The notes: generated from the sequence alone by a model not told the origin. A DNA stretch of 64,000 nucleotides from Brassica napus (GCF_020379485.1 NW_026016915.1:1-64000), one strand, 5' to 3'; positions 13,278-25,941 are shown, counted from the first letter of the stretch. Translations and numbers: made by a program.

Positions 13278-15987
13278 TTTAATTTGGACTCTTTTGACCC
13301 TCAGCTCAACGAACAAATATCTGCCTAATCCCAAAAACAGAGCGGCCAAGAGATATGTCTAATTTCCGGCCGATTAGCTTCTGCAATGTGTGCTATAAGA
13401 TTATATCTAAAATTCTATGCCAGAGGCTACGAAGATATCTGCCGAGCATTATCTCTGAAACTCAATCTGCCTTTGTGGCAAGACGTACCATCACAGATAA
13501 CATCCTTCTAGCCCAAGAAGCCTTTCACGCTCTGAGAACTAATAATAAATGTAAGAATGAGTTCATGGCCATTAAAACAGACATGAGCAAAGCTTACGAT
13601 AGAGTGGAATGGAATTTTTTAGAAGCTATGATGAGGAAAATGGGATTCAGAGAGAAATGGATCCATTGGATAATGAGATGTGTCGGATCAGTCTCCTATA
13701 GTGTACTGATAAATGGAAATCCCACAGGCCAAATAACTCCCTCTAGAGGATTACGGCAGGAAGATCCACTCTCACCATACCTTTTCATTCTCTGCATAGA
13801 AGTTCTGATAGCAAATATAAGAACAGCTGAAAATTTAGGACAGATCACGGGACTCATAGTGGCCCAAGCAAGTCCTCCGATATCTCATCTCCTCTTTGCA
13901 GATGACAGCCTCTTCTTCTGTAAAGCAGTCCCAGAACAATGCAACAGCCTCCTCAACGCGCTAAACACGTATGGAAGTGGTTCTGGACAAAGAATTAATT
14001 TTGAGAAATCAGCTATCACTTTCGGTAAAAAAGTGCCTCACGAAAATATGGAAAACCTGCAGAATATCTTAGGCATTACAACTGAAAGCGGCAATGGAAA
14101 ATATTTAGGCATCCCGGAGCTACTCCAAGGCTCTAAGACCCAAGCCTTTGCCTATGTCCAAAACAATCTACACAAGAAAGTTAATGGATGGACGGCAAAA
14201 TACCTTTCCAGAGCCGGCAAAGAAGTTATGATCAAATCTGTAGCAGCAGCCATTCCGACATTCCCAATGTCGTGCTATCTCCTCCCTAAAGGACTATGTA
14301 AAAAGATATCTAGTACGACATCTAATTTTTGGTGGGGCTCTGGCCCTAACTCAAAAGGTATGCATTGGATATCATGGGACAAACTCTGTCTCTCCAAAAA
14401 AGAAGGAGGAATTGGGTTCCGATCGCTCGAAGAATTTAATATAGCTTTATTAGCTAAACAACTTTGGCGATTGGAACACAACCCAAATTCTTTACTTACA
14501 AGAGTCCTTAAAGGGAGGTATTTTAGAAATTCACATCCTTTCAAAACACCAAAAGCTTCAAGACCATCCTATGGCTGGAGAAGCATGATGGCTGCAAAAG
14601 ATCTTGTCACTAAAGGTCTTAGACGAACAATAGGAACAGGGGAAGATACACTGGTTTGGCAAGACCTGTGGTTACCGGATGAAACCGCCAGGCCTCCTAC
14701 GATAACACATGATTATGATCCGAACCTGAGAGTGTCTGACCTAATCGATCCTGTGGAAAAAGAATGGGACAATTCTAAACTCAGGAGTTTGCTCCACCCC
14801 AACGACATACCGTTGGTTCGAAGCTTAAATCTCAAGAGAAATCCCGGTCGGGATGGATATTGCTGGAACCTAACCACTTCTGGGAAATACTCGGTCAAGT
14901 CAGGCTATATGCTTGCAAGATCAAAACCAGACGAGGATACTGAAGTTAGGAACCAGCTACCTTCCCTCAACCCGCTCAAGGAAAAAATTTGGAAAGTCAA
15001 AACCGGGAAAAAAATCTGCTATCTTATGTGGCAGATTTTATCGGGGGCAATTTCAGTCAATGAAAGACTTTTCAAAAGACACATTGGGAACGATCCTAGC
15101 TGCCCAAGATGTGGCTGTGCTGAGGAAACGATTAACCATACGATTTTTACATACCCTCCCGCTATGCAATGCTGGGCCCTTTCAACGATTCCTTCGGTTC
15201 TGGGAGTCTTCCCATCAGAAAATCTCTATACCAACATGGATTACCTCCTCTCAAGATCCAATACAGGTGGAACTATGGAGGAATTAACTAGAGTCTTTCC
15301 TTGGATTATTTGGTATATATGGAAAGCCCGGAATGAAAAACTGTTTAATGGACGTGAATTCTCACCTATGGACACAATTGATCTGGCGATACGTGAATGT
15401 AATGCATGGTTTTTGGCCAATGAAGTGATCGATCCAGGTGAAAGCACCATGGAACCAAGAACCCCCATTGAGGTACCTACATTCATATGTAGGGTGGACG
15501 GATCATGGAAAAATGATGAAACCACTAGTGGAGTAGGATGGATCCTACAGCTACAAGACGGTTCAATAGATATCTTGGGGCTCCAAGGATGCCATAGACA
15601 AATCTCACCGCTTCATACTGAACTAAAAAGTTTGATATGGGCTCTGAAATGTTTACTTCGCTTTCAGCGTTACTGCAATTATTTTGTTACTGACTCTCAA
15701 GAGCTAGTCAAAATGATCGCTACACCTGAAGACTGGCCGGCCTTTGCAACTGAACTTGACGAGTTTAAAACTGTATGGGCGTCCTACCAAGATGGATAAG
15801 TGGTCTACAAGAGCAGATCCAGTAACACCAAAGCAGACTTCCTGGTAAGACAAGCTCGAACAAGGAAGCGTGTTTTCTCATATGTTAACACGTGTGTGCC
15901 ACACTGTATCGATATTCGCAACTCGGCTTTTGCCGATTCGTACTAAGATTTATCTTTGTATCTCATCGTGAAAAGAAAAAAAAAAAA
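13278..15987 (+). mobile_element. 5'-truncated L1-type LINE
   Basis: A non-LTR retrotransposon without its endonuclease and gag-like regions. It ends in an A-rich tail (15971-15987). A 7-bp candidate target duplication, GACAATC, flanks it at 13271-13277 and 15988-15994. It carries the reverse transcriptase frame described separately. The 5' boundary is inferred from that short duplication and is only moderately sure. Confidence 0.75.
13355..15799 (+). CDS. LINE reverse transcriptase / zf-RVT / RNase H polyprotein (partial)
   Basis: 814 residues from the first ATG. The frame continues upstream about 20 codons (CLIPKTERPRD) to a TGA at 13295, so the true N-terminus is lost. Domains: reverse transcriptase with SNFRPISFCNV at 2-12, KTDMSKAYDRVEW near 74-86, GLRQEDPLSPYLF at 132-144 and catalytic FADDS at 181-185. 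A zf-RVT Cys/His region follows near 550-600 (CPRCGCAEETINH). A plant-type RNase H fold from about 690 has Asp (VDGSW), Glu (TELKSL) and Asp (TDSQE). GLRQ is usually followed by G, here E. A TAA at 15797 cuts the RNase H end: the same frame reads on to a TAA at about 15943 (KSRSSNTKADFLVRQARTR). The element is therefore probably dead, though young. Confidence 0.88.
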   Translation: MSNFRPISFCNVCYKIISKILCQRLRRYLPSIISETQSAFVARRTITDNILLAQEAFHALRTNNKCKNEFMAIKTDMSKAYDRVEWNFLEAMMRKMGFREKWIHWIMRCVGSVSYSVLINGNPTGQITPSRGLRQEDPLSPYLFILCIEVLIANIRTAENLGQITGLIVAQASPPISHLLFADDSLFFCKAVPEQCNSLLNALNTYGSGSGQRINFEKSAITFGKKVPHENMENLQNILGITTESGNGKYLGIPELLQGSKTQAFAYVQNNLHKKVNGWTAKYLSRAGKEVMIKSVAAAIPTFPMSCYLLPKGLCKKISSTTSNFWWGSGPNSKGMHWISWDKLCLSKKEGGIGFRSLEEFNIALLAKQLWRLEHNPNSLLTRVLKGRYFRNSHPFKTPKASRPSYGWRSMMAAKDLVTKGLRRTIGTGEDTLVWQDLWLPDETARPPTITHDYDPNLRVSDLIDPVEKEWDNSKLRSLLHPNDIPLVRSLNLKRNPGRDGYCWNLTTSGKYSVKSGYMLARSKPDEDTEVRNQLPSLNPLKEKIWKVKTGKKICYLMWQILSGAISVNERLFKRHIGNDPSCPRCGCAEETINHTIFTYPPAMQCWALSTIPSVLGVFPSENLYTNMDYLLSRSNTGGTMEELTRVFPWIIWYIWKARNEKLFNGREFSPMDTIDLAIRECNAWFLANEVIDPGESTMEPRTPIEVPTFICRVDGSWKNDETTSGVGWILQLQDGSIDILGLQGCHRQISPLHTELKSLIWALKCLLRFQRYCNYFVTDSQELVKMIATPEDWPAFATELDEFKTVWASYQDG

Positions 15988-15994
15988 GACAATC

Positions 15995-18900
15995 CTCCAA
16001 TAATTTCAGCTAGTTCTTAACTTTTGTTTGATTTTTCAACCAACTTTCTAAATGAAAGCAAAAATATTTGTTTTGTTTTCGAATTTGTAAGTAAGAAGTT
16101 CAAAATTTTATGCACAAGTACTGTTTTATATTGTCACTATTAAATACAACTCATAATATTGAGAAGAACATTTTCAATATACGTTCTAGCTTCGTTATAT
16201 TAAATCCACCAAAAAGATGTAAAAAACTCTGGGATTCGCACGAGCATTACCGACTTTTGTGTGCACGAGCATAACCGACTTGACTGTACACATGAGGTAG
16301 AAGGTATGATGACTCAGAAAACCAAATACTTTATGTCAATGAAGAAAAGAAATTGACACCATAACCAAAATTATTTCCTAGCGTTAACTAATAAGTAATT
16401 CTTAGAGCCTCAGTATTCATATAAACAAAATTTCTCATGATAAAATATTAATAAAATATAATACTAATTTAAATAAATATGGACCAATAACAAGTAAACA
16501 AAATTTACATGAGTTTCTCAAATTTCTAGTTTGTAAAGTGAAAGATTTTCTCCAATTGTTTCATTTTTATATATTTTATTCTTATTTATTATTAATTTTA
16601 GTTTTGAGAAATTTTTCTAGAGCATGAGCACCGTTGAGGTACTCTAGAAAATATCTGAACTAATTTAATATTAATATCTGTATAATAGTTGAATTTTTAA
16701 TTATAATTTAGAAATAAGAAGAAGATGAATCAATGACAGGGGACTCAGGGACAGTTGGAAATGCAGTCTCTCCACTAATTTGTTTCGTCTATTAAAATAC
16801 ACGCAATGGGAGTATGTAAACCGGTACCTAAAAGAAAATTAGGAGAGAGGTAGTGAAAAAAATAACAATCTCTTTATAAAGAAACTCTGACACTTTTCTA
16901 CGGTATCAATTCTACACTTGTTTCACCTCTACTGATTTAGCTATAGATGTTAAAATTAATTATTATCAGCACATTAAAATAAAATAATAGTATAAAATTC
17001 TGAAGGTACTTTTTAAAGAGACTATACGGTCACGTTCTTTTTTCTTTTTTATTTATTTTTTCTTATTTTATTAATGATCACATATTGCTTAAGAGAGTAT
17101 CTTTGTGAATGACCTTAAGAGCATCATTAGCAATAAGTCTCTCAAAACTAGGTCTCTCATATTATTTTAAAGATAAGTGGATGAATAATTAAATTTTAAG
17201 AACTGAACTAAATTTCAGTGAATGAGCGATTGACAAATGGCTTAGCAGTACCTTCCCGTTATCACGAAGTCTCTCTACGACAAAGCGTCCCTCTAGTTTT
17301 AATATGTCTCTTTTCTACTATTTTTTATTTTATAAATTTTTGTAGGTAGAAACTTGTATAAAAGAGTACCGATGTGCTTGCTCTTAAATACTATAGATAA
17401 AAACTTTTAAAGAGCATCATTATTGTTGAGTATTTTTTTTTTTGAACAACTTTAATTTTATATCTTAAAACGAAAAAAATGAGATATAAAAAACAAAAAC
17501 AAAAACAAAAATAGGAGAAAATGCAAGCTCTCACACAGCCATTTAAATGTTGACTAGTTTTTATTGGTCCAGCTTTTTCTCCTTTACCATCTTGTATTTA
17601 GTTTCAATTTCTATTATTATTTGTATTACGAAAAACTGATTTTGAGAGTTTTTTCAATGTTTATGCTTTTATGTTGTAGTATGTTTGACCATTAAAAGGG
17701 CCTTTGTTATGCCGTTTATATCTGGAACCAGCCAAAAATAACGCCTTTGACTCAAATTTTTTTGTTTGGTCAACGCTTTTTACTGCAATTCACATTGAAC
17801 TAATTAAGCATTTCCGTTAAAAGTACTTTACACAATGTTCAAGAAATTGTTAGGCAGTAACTAGGCGTTTTATAGAGAACTAGCATCTAGATAGATTATT
17901 CGGGCCTAGGCGAAATTTAGACGTTAACGAATTATTAATTTATTTTATATTTATTTTACATTTATATGAGATATTTTACTTTTTAATTATAAAATTATTG
18001 TGATGAATTATTAAAATAGATATACGAAACAAAAGAAATTAGAAAGTTTTGTAGATTTATACTAATATTATTGTTTAATTTAACATGTTTAGACCAATTT
18101 AGATTGATTTTAACCAAAGTTTTGTGTGGGTACTGATCTTTCTTTATGATATCTTAATTGTTTCTTTTCGATGCTATGACCACAAAACTTCAAGTCATCC
18201 AAATTTGAAAATCATTATCTTACATAACTAGAAAACACAAACACATGGATCAGACTATTAAAAAAGCTGAGAATATATTCAAGTTCACAACAAATCAAAC
18301 ACAAACACATTCTTCACCACCATTTCTTTAGACTTAAGATCACCAAAACGCCAACCAGAATCGTACATCCAATGACAAAGCCAGCCATCATCTTTTTTTT
18401 CATCTTTGTTTACTCTCAATTTCAGACACGAAATCGTACATCCAATGACAAGAAACTCCAGACACAGTTTAAACCGAGAGGGTCACGTGTCAGGTCAAAT
18501 CTAAGTAATGTTTAGTTCCGAATTGGTTTTCGGTTCACTTTTTTGAGTTTTCTGGTTTGGTCTCGCAAATAAACCAAAAAACGACTTGACCAATATCGAA
18601 TTAAGTTTGATGGAGAAATAGGTTTCGAACTTTAAATTTAGAAACATCTGAAACGAGATCATAATTTGATGGAGATTTGGTGCTATATGATACTTCTCGT
18701 GGATAAATAACTTGTCTTCCCGACAAAAAGATATTTGTGGTAGAAGTAGCTAGACTAGGCACATGCCACTACGTACACCTACGTCTAAGTATTTGTACAG
18801 TGTGCATGTACCTTTGTGTACATATCCACGTACGGTATTTGTATACTTTTGATTGTGAAACTTATGTAATAATTAAAATTAGACAAAGAATCCAAGTTTG

Positions 18901-20421
18901 ATTGGGTAGGTATCTGACACACCTGGATTTAATAGTAACAATATATTTGTAAGAAAAGAAATGAGATGTGTATGCAAGTTCATTGCACTTAGATGAAAGA
19001 TTGCTTTTAAATACAGAGAATTATGGCAAGAATAATGGACGAATATACTGACACAAATCAGATGTCTTAAACAAATGCTGTGATTAAGTGTGTAATTAAC
19101 TTGATAGTCAATAAACTTAATAAGTAATACACTCCACTCCATACGGACAGACGAATGTTATTATATATTATCTTTACAAATAAATTAGCGTTGCTGTGGA
19201 CAAGAGTTAAGTACCCAACTTAACCAGCCGCATGAGATTTTTTTAGACCAAACCTTTTGTCCGATTAATAAATGGACCCTAACTTAGGCCTGTTAAATAT
19301 AGTCTCCAAATTTGTGAAAACATCTAGAAAATAAAGTTTATATGTAGGAGTCCGTGCGTTTAATTTTGAATTTTTAAAAAAAGTTGATATGTGTTTTTTA
19401 TAATTAGTATATCATATATTTTAGAAGTGTCACTATATAACTAAATGTTATTGGTTATTTGAATATTGTAGGTTCCTATACATCATACATCACTATATTC
19501 ATTTTCAAAAATACAATTCAATGATTTTATTGATGCAATTTTCTATTTACGTATCTAAAAGTTAAATATTTAGGGATTTTATGGCCTATAATGAAGGCTC
19601 TTGATCACCCACATTTGATGGAGAAATTTTTTAGTATTTATAACTAAATCGTATATAGCTGAAAATTCTAACTAAAAGGAAATTTGAAATAATGGTGAAT
19701 CAAACGAAGATAAATGGGAAGGATTAGTGATAATCGAAATTTTAAGAATTTGTTAGGAAAAATTTATATAGAAATTAGTGTTTATTATGAGTATTGAATA
19801 TACGTGTTAGATTTGACTTATTACTGGTTAACTATATAACAACAATATAATGCTTAAATATCTACCTTTGGTCTGATTAGTTAATATTTTCTTATATTTA
19901 AAATTTTGTATAAATAAGAGAAAATATACCAAAAATAATTTATAAAAAAGGTTATACGGAAAAAAAACCCAGTGAATTACTTAAACGGTATACTTTAGAC
20001 AATTAATCACTAAAACATGACAGGGTAAAATCCTTTAGTCAAAAAATAAAAATAAATCACGACCGGTTGTCTATTGCATCAAAGTACTTACAACCAAAAT
20101 ATAAAAATATGTGCATATGAATTAAGAGGTCGTGTATTGTATACACGTTTTGATAGTGTAAACATTGAAAAATATTCAGAATATAAAGCTTTGTAATAAA
20201 TTTTAAAATTATATGATATTACATCGGCTCATATAATAGTTGATCATCATGCTGTTATTGGGCTTCAGCCCTGAAATTTTATTTTTTAGTTACGTGATAA
20301 AAAAAAGATAATTAAGATTGAGTGGCACAAGTTGATAAATATTTTGAAAAAAAATCAGGGCTATTTCAAATATGTACTTCAGTTTTAATAGTTTAGATGG
20401 TAATATGTGAATAGTTACTAC
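15995..20421. other. Intergenic region with decayed short repeats
   Basis: AT-rich DNA with no host gene. Weak MITE-like sequence recurs: AGAGCATGAGCACCG near 16620, and opposed TTAAGAGCA / TGCTTGCTCTTAA ends near 17115 and 17386. A 29-codon frame for a possible membrane peptide is at 18314-18403 (minus). A G-box CACGTG lies at about 18484. Confidence 0.4.
18314..18403 (-). CDS. Possible single-helix membrane micropeptide
   Basis: A 29-residue frame: a basic MKKKMM start, about 20 hydrophobic residues (GFVIGCTILVGVLVILSL), then KKWW and a stop. This is the layout of a one-pass membrane peptide. A G-box sits about 80 bases upstream. An 18-20-bp word within the frame recurs just upstream at about 18431-18450. 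No homologue is recognised, and a frame this short can arise by chance. Confidence 0.2.
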   Translation of the reverse strand: MKKKMMAGFVIGCTILVGVLVILSLKKWW

Positions 20422-20438
20422 AAAATCTAATGGAAAGA

Positions 20439-20787
20439 TTGTGGAAGCACGGTAGCCTAGTGATTAAGGTTTAAAGGTTTCTACACCCAAGTCTGGTGTT
20501 CAAATCTCAGGGTATACAATTTCTTGCAGATTGTATATTATAGGAGGTCTAGATTTCAATTCCCGGAGAAATTGACTTATTAAACAATTATACAAACTAT
20601 GAAAGAAAGGCTTACAAGGGATCTTCAACATGGTGCAAGTAAATCCGGTCAGACGTATATCTTCGTAAGACGACTCATGTGATGCAGTTAGGCGTAGATC
20701 CTCATAAGGCATGTAGTATTGTCGGTTGTCGGATCGTCTATGTAATCTTTCTCATAATTGTAATATCATAATAAATCAGCGTTAAAA
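20439..20787 (+). mobile_element. tRNA-derived SINE
   Basis: Flanked by an exact 17-bp target duplication, AAAATCTAATGGAAAGA, at 20422-20438 and 20788-20804. The head looks tRNA-like: box A TAGCCTAGTGATTAAGG and box B-like GGTGTTCAAATCTC. It ends in a short A run. At about 349 bp it is long for a plant SINE. The frame 20500-20712 inside it is not a gene. Confidence 0.8.
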
Positions 20788-20804
20788 AAAATCTAATGGA
20801 AAGA

Positions 20805-21887
20805 CTAACCGATCGAATAGGAAAAATAAGATTTTATAACAGAAAAGAAGGTTTGTGCATATAGACCAAGGACCAAAAATTAAATCAGAGCCGAACCAGA
20901 AAAACTGAACAGATGTTTATATGTTATCGAGCTATTCCTATATTTCTAGGACCAACCTTTTTATTTTTCAATTTTAATATGAAAAAGTAACAAGAATGAA
21001 AATTGTTAAGCTTTTCATCATCCTGGTATCGAGCTATTTTTCGTATGACCTTTCCTACAATATCGTCACTGCAGTAAGTGGTATTCCTCTACGCCTAAGA
21101 CACTAAAATTTTGAACCATAAACGAAGAAAGGCATGCGAAAAAACCCAAAACTAAACCGAACGAAAAATTGAATCTAAAATATTAATATATTTACTTTTA
21201 AAATTACTAAATATTGTAAAAATACTAATTATAAATCAATCTACTTGACAGCCTGAATTACCCAAATATACTTTATCCAAAATAGTTACAACTATCCAAA
21301 TTATCCTATAACTTTCCATAAAATATTTCTATTTATCCAAATGATTCGATATTTAATTTAAAAACTGAAAATATCTATTTTTACATGATTATCCAGAAAA
21401 TCAAAATCGAACCGGAACCAAAACTGAAATGGAACCAAAATTTATTAGATATTAGTTAGTTTTTAACATGGTTTTCTGAAATAGACAAAAAAAAACGAAA
21501 TAACATAATCAAAACCGAATTGAGTTTCATTAATATTAGCTAAACCGTTCTATATTTTTAGAATTGAAAAACCAAAAACCTAAAAACCTGAATAAAATCG
21601 AATGTCCATGCCTACAAAATTAGGGAAAAAGGTCGATCAACACAATGTTAAACTGAATTAAATTACAATTCGGCCCACTCTTTAAATTTATGTAAAGGCT
21701 AAAAATGTACAAAATAAAACTATCGAATAAAATAGAGTAGTTACTTCCACCAGTGAGAAGACAGTTTACGTCCGAACAAGTAAAAAAAAACGATCATATA
21801 TGTATGGACATATATATGAATGTATTCATCAACGTCAGTGCTCGACGATATATATAAGAATACAATTCTAAATGGGGTAACTGTATA
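20805..21887. other. Intergenic DNA, remnant repeats
   Basis: AT-rich; 21120-21620 is full of AACCGAA/AAAACC words typical of degenerate transposon ends. No gene. Confidence 0.4.
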
Positions 21888-22267
21888 CTAGATTTTAACC
21901 CGTGCAACTGCACGGGTGTTTGTTTTCACTTTTTTTATACATAAATTATTGTTTTAGAACATAAATGGTATATATTTTTAATTTTAATCATATACTTAAA
22001 TATTTATATAACTATTTCAAATACAATAATTTTATAATTTACATGTTATAATTAATTAATTGTTTAAACCTTATATATTTGCCACTTCTTATTATATATT
22101 TATCTTATTGTATTTGCATTTAGTTATTAAGCAAATTAATATATTCATGAGAAAATATATTTAAAAAATATTTTGTATTTAATTTAGGCTAAATTATTAC
22201 CTGTATTTCAAAACTGGATTTCTTTTTACCAATATTTTTATGCTTATTCATTTTAGATAATTTATTA

Positions 22268-22713
22268 TCTATATATATAAAGAAATGTTCGCCTCTCTCC
22301 CGTGAAGCCACCTCATCAATTCGTACGTTCTGGGAGTGACACGTGTCCCATTTTATATTTAGGACCAAAATAAATGAATGCAGTTAAGGGTAATTGAATC
22401 CAGCACCTCTAGCACTGGTAATTTCTCTTAGAACCACTAGGCTAAAGTCACTTTTTGTACATATATGGCCGCGAAAATACTTAACATCAAACTTTATCAA
22501 AAATCCACATTTGTACATCTATAATTATGAATTGGACAAAAATTTGATACAATACCAAAGCAAGAATAATCGAAAAACAACTATACCACCACATACTAAT
22601 AAGTAACACATAACAGATAACCAAATTCTTGAATCTTAAAACAAATTTCAATTCGAACATTTAGTGAATATCAAATTAACTAATATCCCGCCCGTAGGGC
22701 GGGCCGACCCTAG
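22268..22713 (+). mobile_element. Short nested Helitron
   Basis: 446 bp, starting TCTATATATATAAAGAAATG after an A. It ends with the hairpin CCGCCCGTAGGGCGG, then GCCGACCCTAG before a T. It lies wholly inside the minus-strand Helitron 21888-23720, so it inserted later. Confidence 0.8.
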
Positions 22714-23027
22714 TTGTATATATAAAAGTGTAAGATATGTTAATTTTTAGACATGTATTATATAGTTTGTTAATGTTAAGCCGTTCTATCATCATATTAT
22801 ATTTTAAATAAATAGTTTATATTTATGAAAACAACATTTATAAATTTATCAATTGAATATAATTTTATCATATTTATTTTAGTATAATAATCATATTTTA
22901 ACATGATCATGACTATAAAGTAGATAAAATATGATATAATTTATTTATTTTCATTTCTAAACGATAACTTAAAATACATTAAGTTATTGTTTAAATATTT
23001 TTACACAGATTTATTAGAATTTTTTAA

Positions 23028-23032
<5 letters not shown>

Positions 23033-23064
<32 letters not shown>
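23033..23064. repeat. (AT)n microsatellite
   Basis: About 16 AT units within the Helitron at 21888-23720. Confidence 0.85.
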
Positions 23065-23068
<4 letters not shown>

Positions 23069-23720
23069 TTAAAATGAAAATATATTATGATTAAAGTATT
23101 TACAAAGATTTTATATTATTAACTTTAAAGAAATACATGTTAATTTTTATACATGTATTATATAGTTTGATAATGTTAACCCATCTTACCAACATTTAGA
23201 TTTTATTTTTGAACATAAATATTTTATAATTACGAAAATAAAATATATAAATATATAAATTTAATACAATTTTATTATATTTAGCTCAATATAATAATTT
23301 TATTTAGCTCAATATAATAATTTTATTTTAATATGATTGATTATGATTATATAATAAAAAAAATATTATAGATTTTTTATTTTTCATTTTATATAACTGA
23401 ATATATTAATGTATAATAATATTTTAAACTAATTTCGAAATTAGTGAAAATATTTAAATATAGTTTCGAAAATGAAGATCCGAAAATGAAGATCTTGTAA
23501 AAATCTTTTCAAACAGATTTGTTAGACTTTTAAAATAAATTTATTTATATTTAAAATGAAAAGATATCAAAAGATATTATGATTAAAATATTTTAAATTC
23601 TATTTATTATTAGTCTGAATTAAAATGTAGTATGAATTTTTATGAATAAGTCCATTAGGTCCATTTTTAAAAAAAATCACAAATGAATCAAAGTTGTGAC
23701 TTCTGTTTTAATATATAAGA

Positions 23721-24341
23721 TATGCAGTGGATATAGTCCGTGAAAAGGGAAAATTAGGTTGAGAGTAGGAACCGGAAACAAAAAAACACATACAATAATG
23801 TTGTGGGTTTATTTTAATATATCGCAAATGAATTCTGATAACATTTTCTATGACTAAACTCCGATAAACATTTTTTATATATAAAAAGCTGATACGTTTG
23901 TTATTATAAACTTTGATGAAACATTATTGCTAGTGAATGATTTGAATTATAATCTTAAGTTTAAAATCCCAAAAGAATTTTTATTTAATACTTTTACGCC
24001 AAATAAAAACTCAAGATTAATATAAATGTGTTTCATACAACATTGTTAAAAAATTGTTAATGTTTTTTTACTGAAAATTTGAAATTTTTTTCTTAAAAAT
24101 GTTTTAAATTTATAAATATATTACAGATGCTATTTATATCAACAATAATATACAAGGAATTTATTAAGACAATATATCATCATCTATTAAGATGAAATAG
24201 TGATATGCTTTAACTAAATTTAATGTCTTTAGTTTCCTAAAATAATATATATTTTAATGTTGCTCAAATTTTAAGATGGTTTTCCATAAACAATATCCAA
24301 TTGCTATATAGTCCAAATTAATAAAATTTGAGTTTAGTTTA
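23721..24341. other. AT-rich spacer between Helitrons
   Basis: No gene or clear repeat boundary is seen. Confidence 0.4.
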
Positions 24342-25941
24342 TCCCTTATATATTAAAAGAGAAGCATTGTAATAAATGCATTCACACTATAACAGACACG
24401 TGGCAGCCTCACAACGATTTGATAATAAATATGCTAACGCGTTCACACTATATTCATAAATGTGTTCACACAATGTATTTTGCGTTTTTAATATAAAACT
24501 CACATACATGGTTCCAATAAAACTCTGGATTTTTCGGTTCGAATAAAAATAGATAACGAATCAAAAGCCAAACTATATATATATTACTTTTATTATTTAC
24601 GGATAAAGTTGAGCAAAATATTCATAAATTTTGATTCTATTCATTATCCATTTTGATTTGAACCAAATAATTTGGATATCCGCAACTCTACGAAACAAAT
24701 CAAATACTAAAATACAATGTCCAAACAAAAAGCAAATCATAAATACCAATAATTTTAGGAACATATATCTAATTTGATCTGCTATATGAATATATATATA
24801 TATGTAAAGAATTATATATATATATATATGTTATGAATTAAATTTAATATATTAGGTACTAAAATTTAGAAAGTTAAATAATATTTTATTTTTGTAATAA
24901 AATGTTATTATTAAAATTTTCAATTATTTTAAAATTTTATTTTATTTACGGATCAAATCGGATATTCTTTAAAATTCTAAAACATTTCGGATATCCGAGT
25001 CACCAAATATCAAGGTGGCTAAAGATCGAATCGACACGAATGCTTCCAAGTACTCATATATTCGATCTGGCCCCACCCCTATTTACGGATACAACTTTAT
25101 TTTCTTTATATGAAAAATGACTAATGTCAAAGCCTTTTTTATTTCAAATTAATTTAAATTTTATCTTTCATGTATTATTTTGAACAAAAATGTCATTTCA
25201 TATTAATTAACAATATCTTTATATATATTTGTCAACTATTTTTATATACTTTTTACATACTCATACAACAACTGAAATATCTATTTTTTTTTTAAGTTGA
25301 AATATTTTTTCTTATTGCTTCTTTCACTACCGACTAAATTGTAGTAAAATGATTTGTCTATAATAATTTTCTTTTCTTTTTCTTTAAATATTATATGTTT
25401 GAAACTATAATATTAACTATTGGTTCGACATGACAACTATCTAAAATTCATAACATGAAAATAAACAAATAATATTAATTTTTGGTTTTTACCGGAAAAA
25501 AAAACCAAAAAATCAAACATTTTAACCGAATAAACTAAAATGAATACTCCCTCCGTTTCTGAATAAGTGTCGTTGGAGAGAAATTTTTTCGTTACAAAAT
25601 AAGTGTCATTTTCGATTTTCAGTTCAAAATTTATTAGTTTTATTGAGTAATTTATTTTTCTATTGGTTGAAATATGGTTAGATATAGTGGTAATTGTGTT
25701 TTTATATAGGAAATATACAAAATTAATTGTTTCCTTAATCCGTGTGCATAGACCCAAAACGACACTTAGTATGAAAAGGAGGGAGTATAAATTTAAAATA
25801 ATAGTTATATTTTAGAAGATTAAAAATAAAAAAAAAACTTAAAACCGAACTAATATCCAGATTAAACAGATTTAGTGTCTATTTATTAAAAATAACGAAA
25901 CTAATAATCACATCCCGCGCAAGGCGCGGGTTATTACCTAG
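24342..25941 (+). mobile_element. Non-autonomous Helitron (copy 2), carrying a MITE
   Basis: Starts TCCCTTATATATTAAAAGAG after an A. It ends with the hairpin CCCGCGCAAGGCGCGGG, then TTATTACCTAG before a T. Collinear with the Helitron at 304-1653 apart from the Stowaway insertion at 25547-25785 and small indels. No Rep/helicase. Confidence 0.82.
25547..25785. mobile_element. Stowaway-type (Tc1/mariner) MITE
   Basis: Terminal repeats begin CTCCCTCCGTTTC on the left and CTCCCTCCTTTTC on the right (complement), continuing to AAGTGTCGTT. It is 239 bp long and flanked by TA on both sides. The paralogous Helitron at 304-1653 lacks it at the same point (about 1520). Confidence 0.85.

Larger units (their letters stand above)
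21888..23720 (-). mobile_element. Non-autonomous Helitron, minus strand, with nested Helitron
   Basis: Read on the minus strand it starts TCTTATATATTAAAACAGAA (right end, 23720) and ends with the hairpin CCCGTGCAGTTGCACGGG, then TTAAAATCTAG (left end, 21888), between A and T. A second Helitron (22268-22713) is inserted in it. An internal direct repeat (TGTTAATTTTTA-ACATGTATTAT) occurs near 22738 and 23128, and an (AT)n run lies at 23033-23064. No coding capacity. Confidence 0.75.

Noticed and set aside
17115..17388. Short inverted ends TTAAGAGCA / TGCTCTTAA as a PIF-type MITE
   Set aside because: Ends are only about 9 bp and no clean target duplication could be placed.
20500..20712. 70-codon minus-strand frame
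   Set aside because: Lies wholly inside the SINE.
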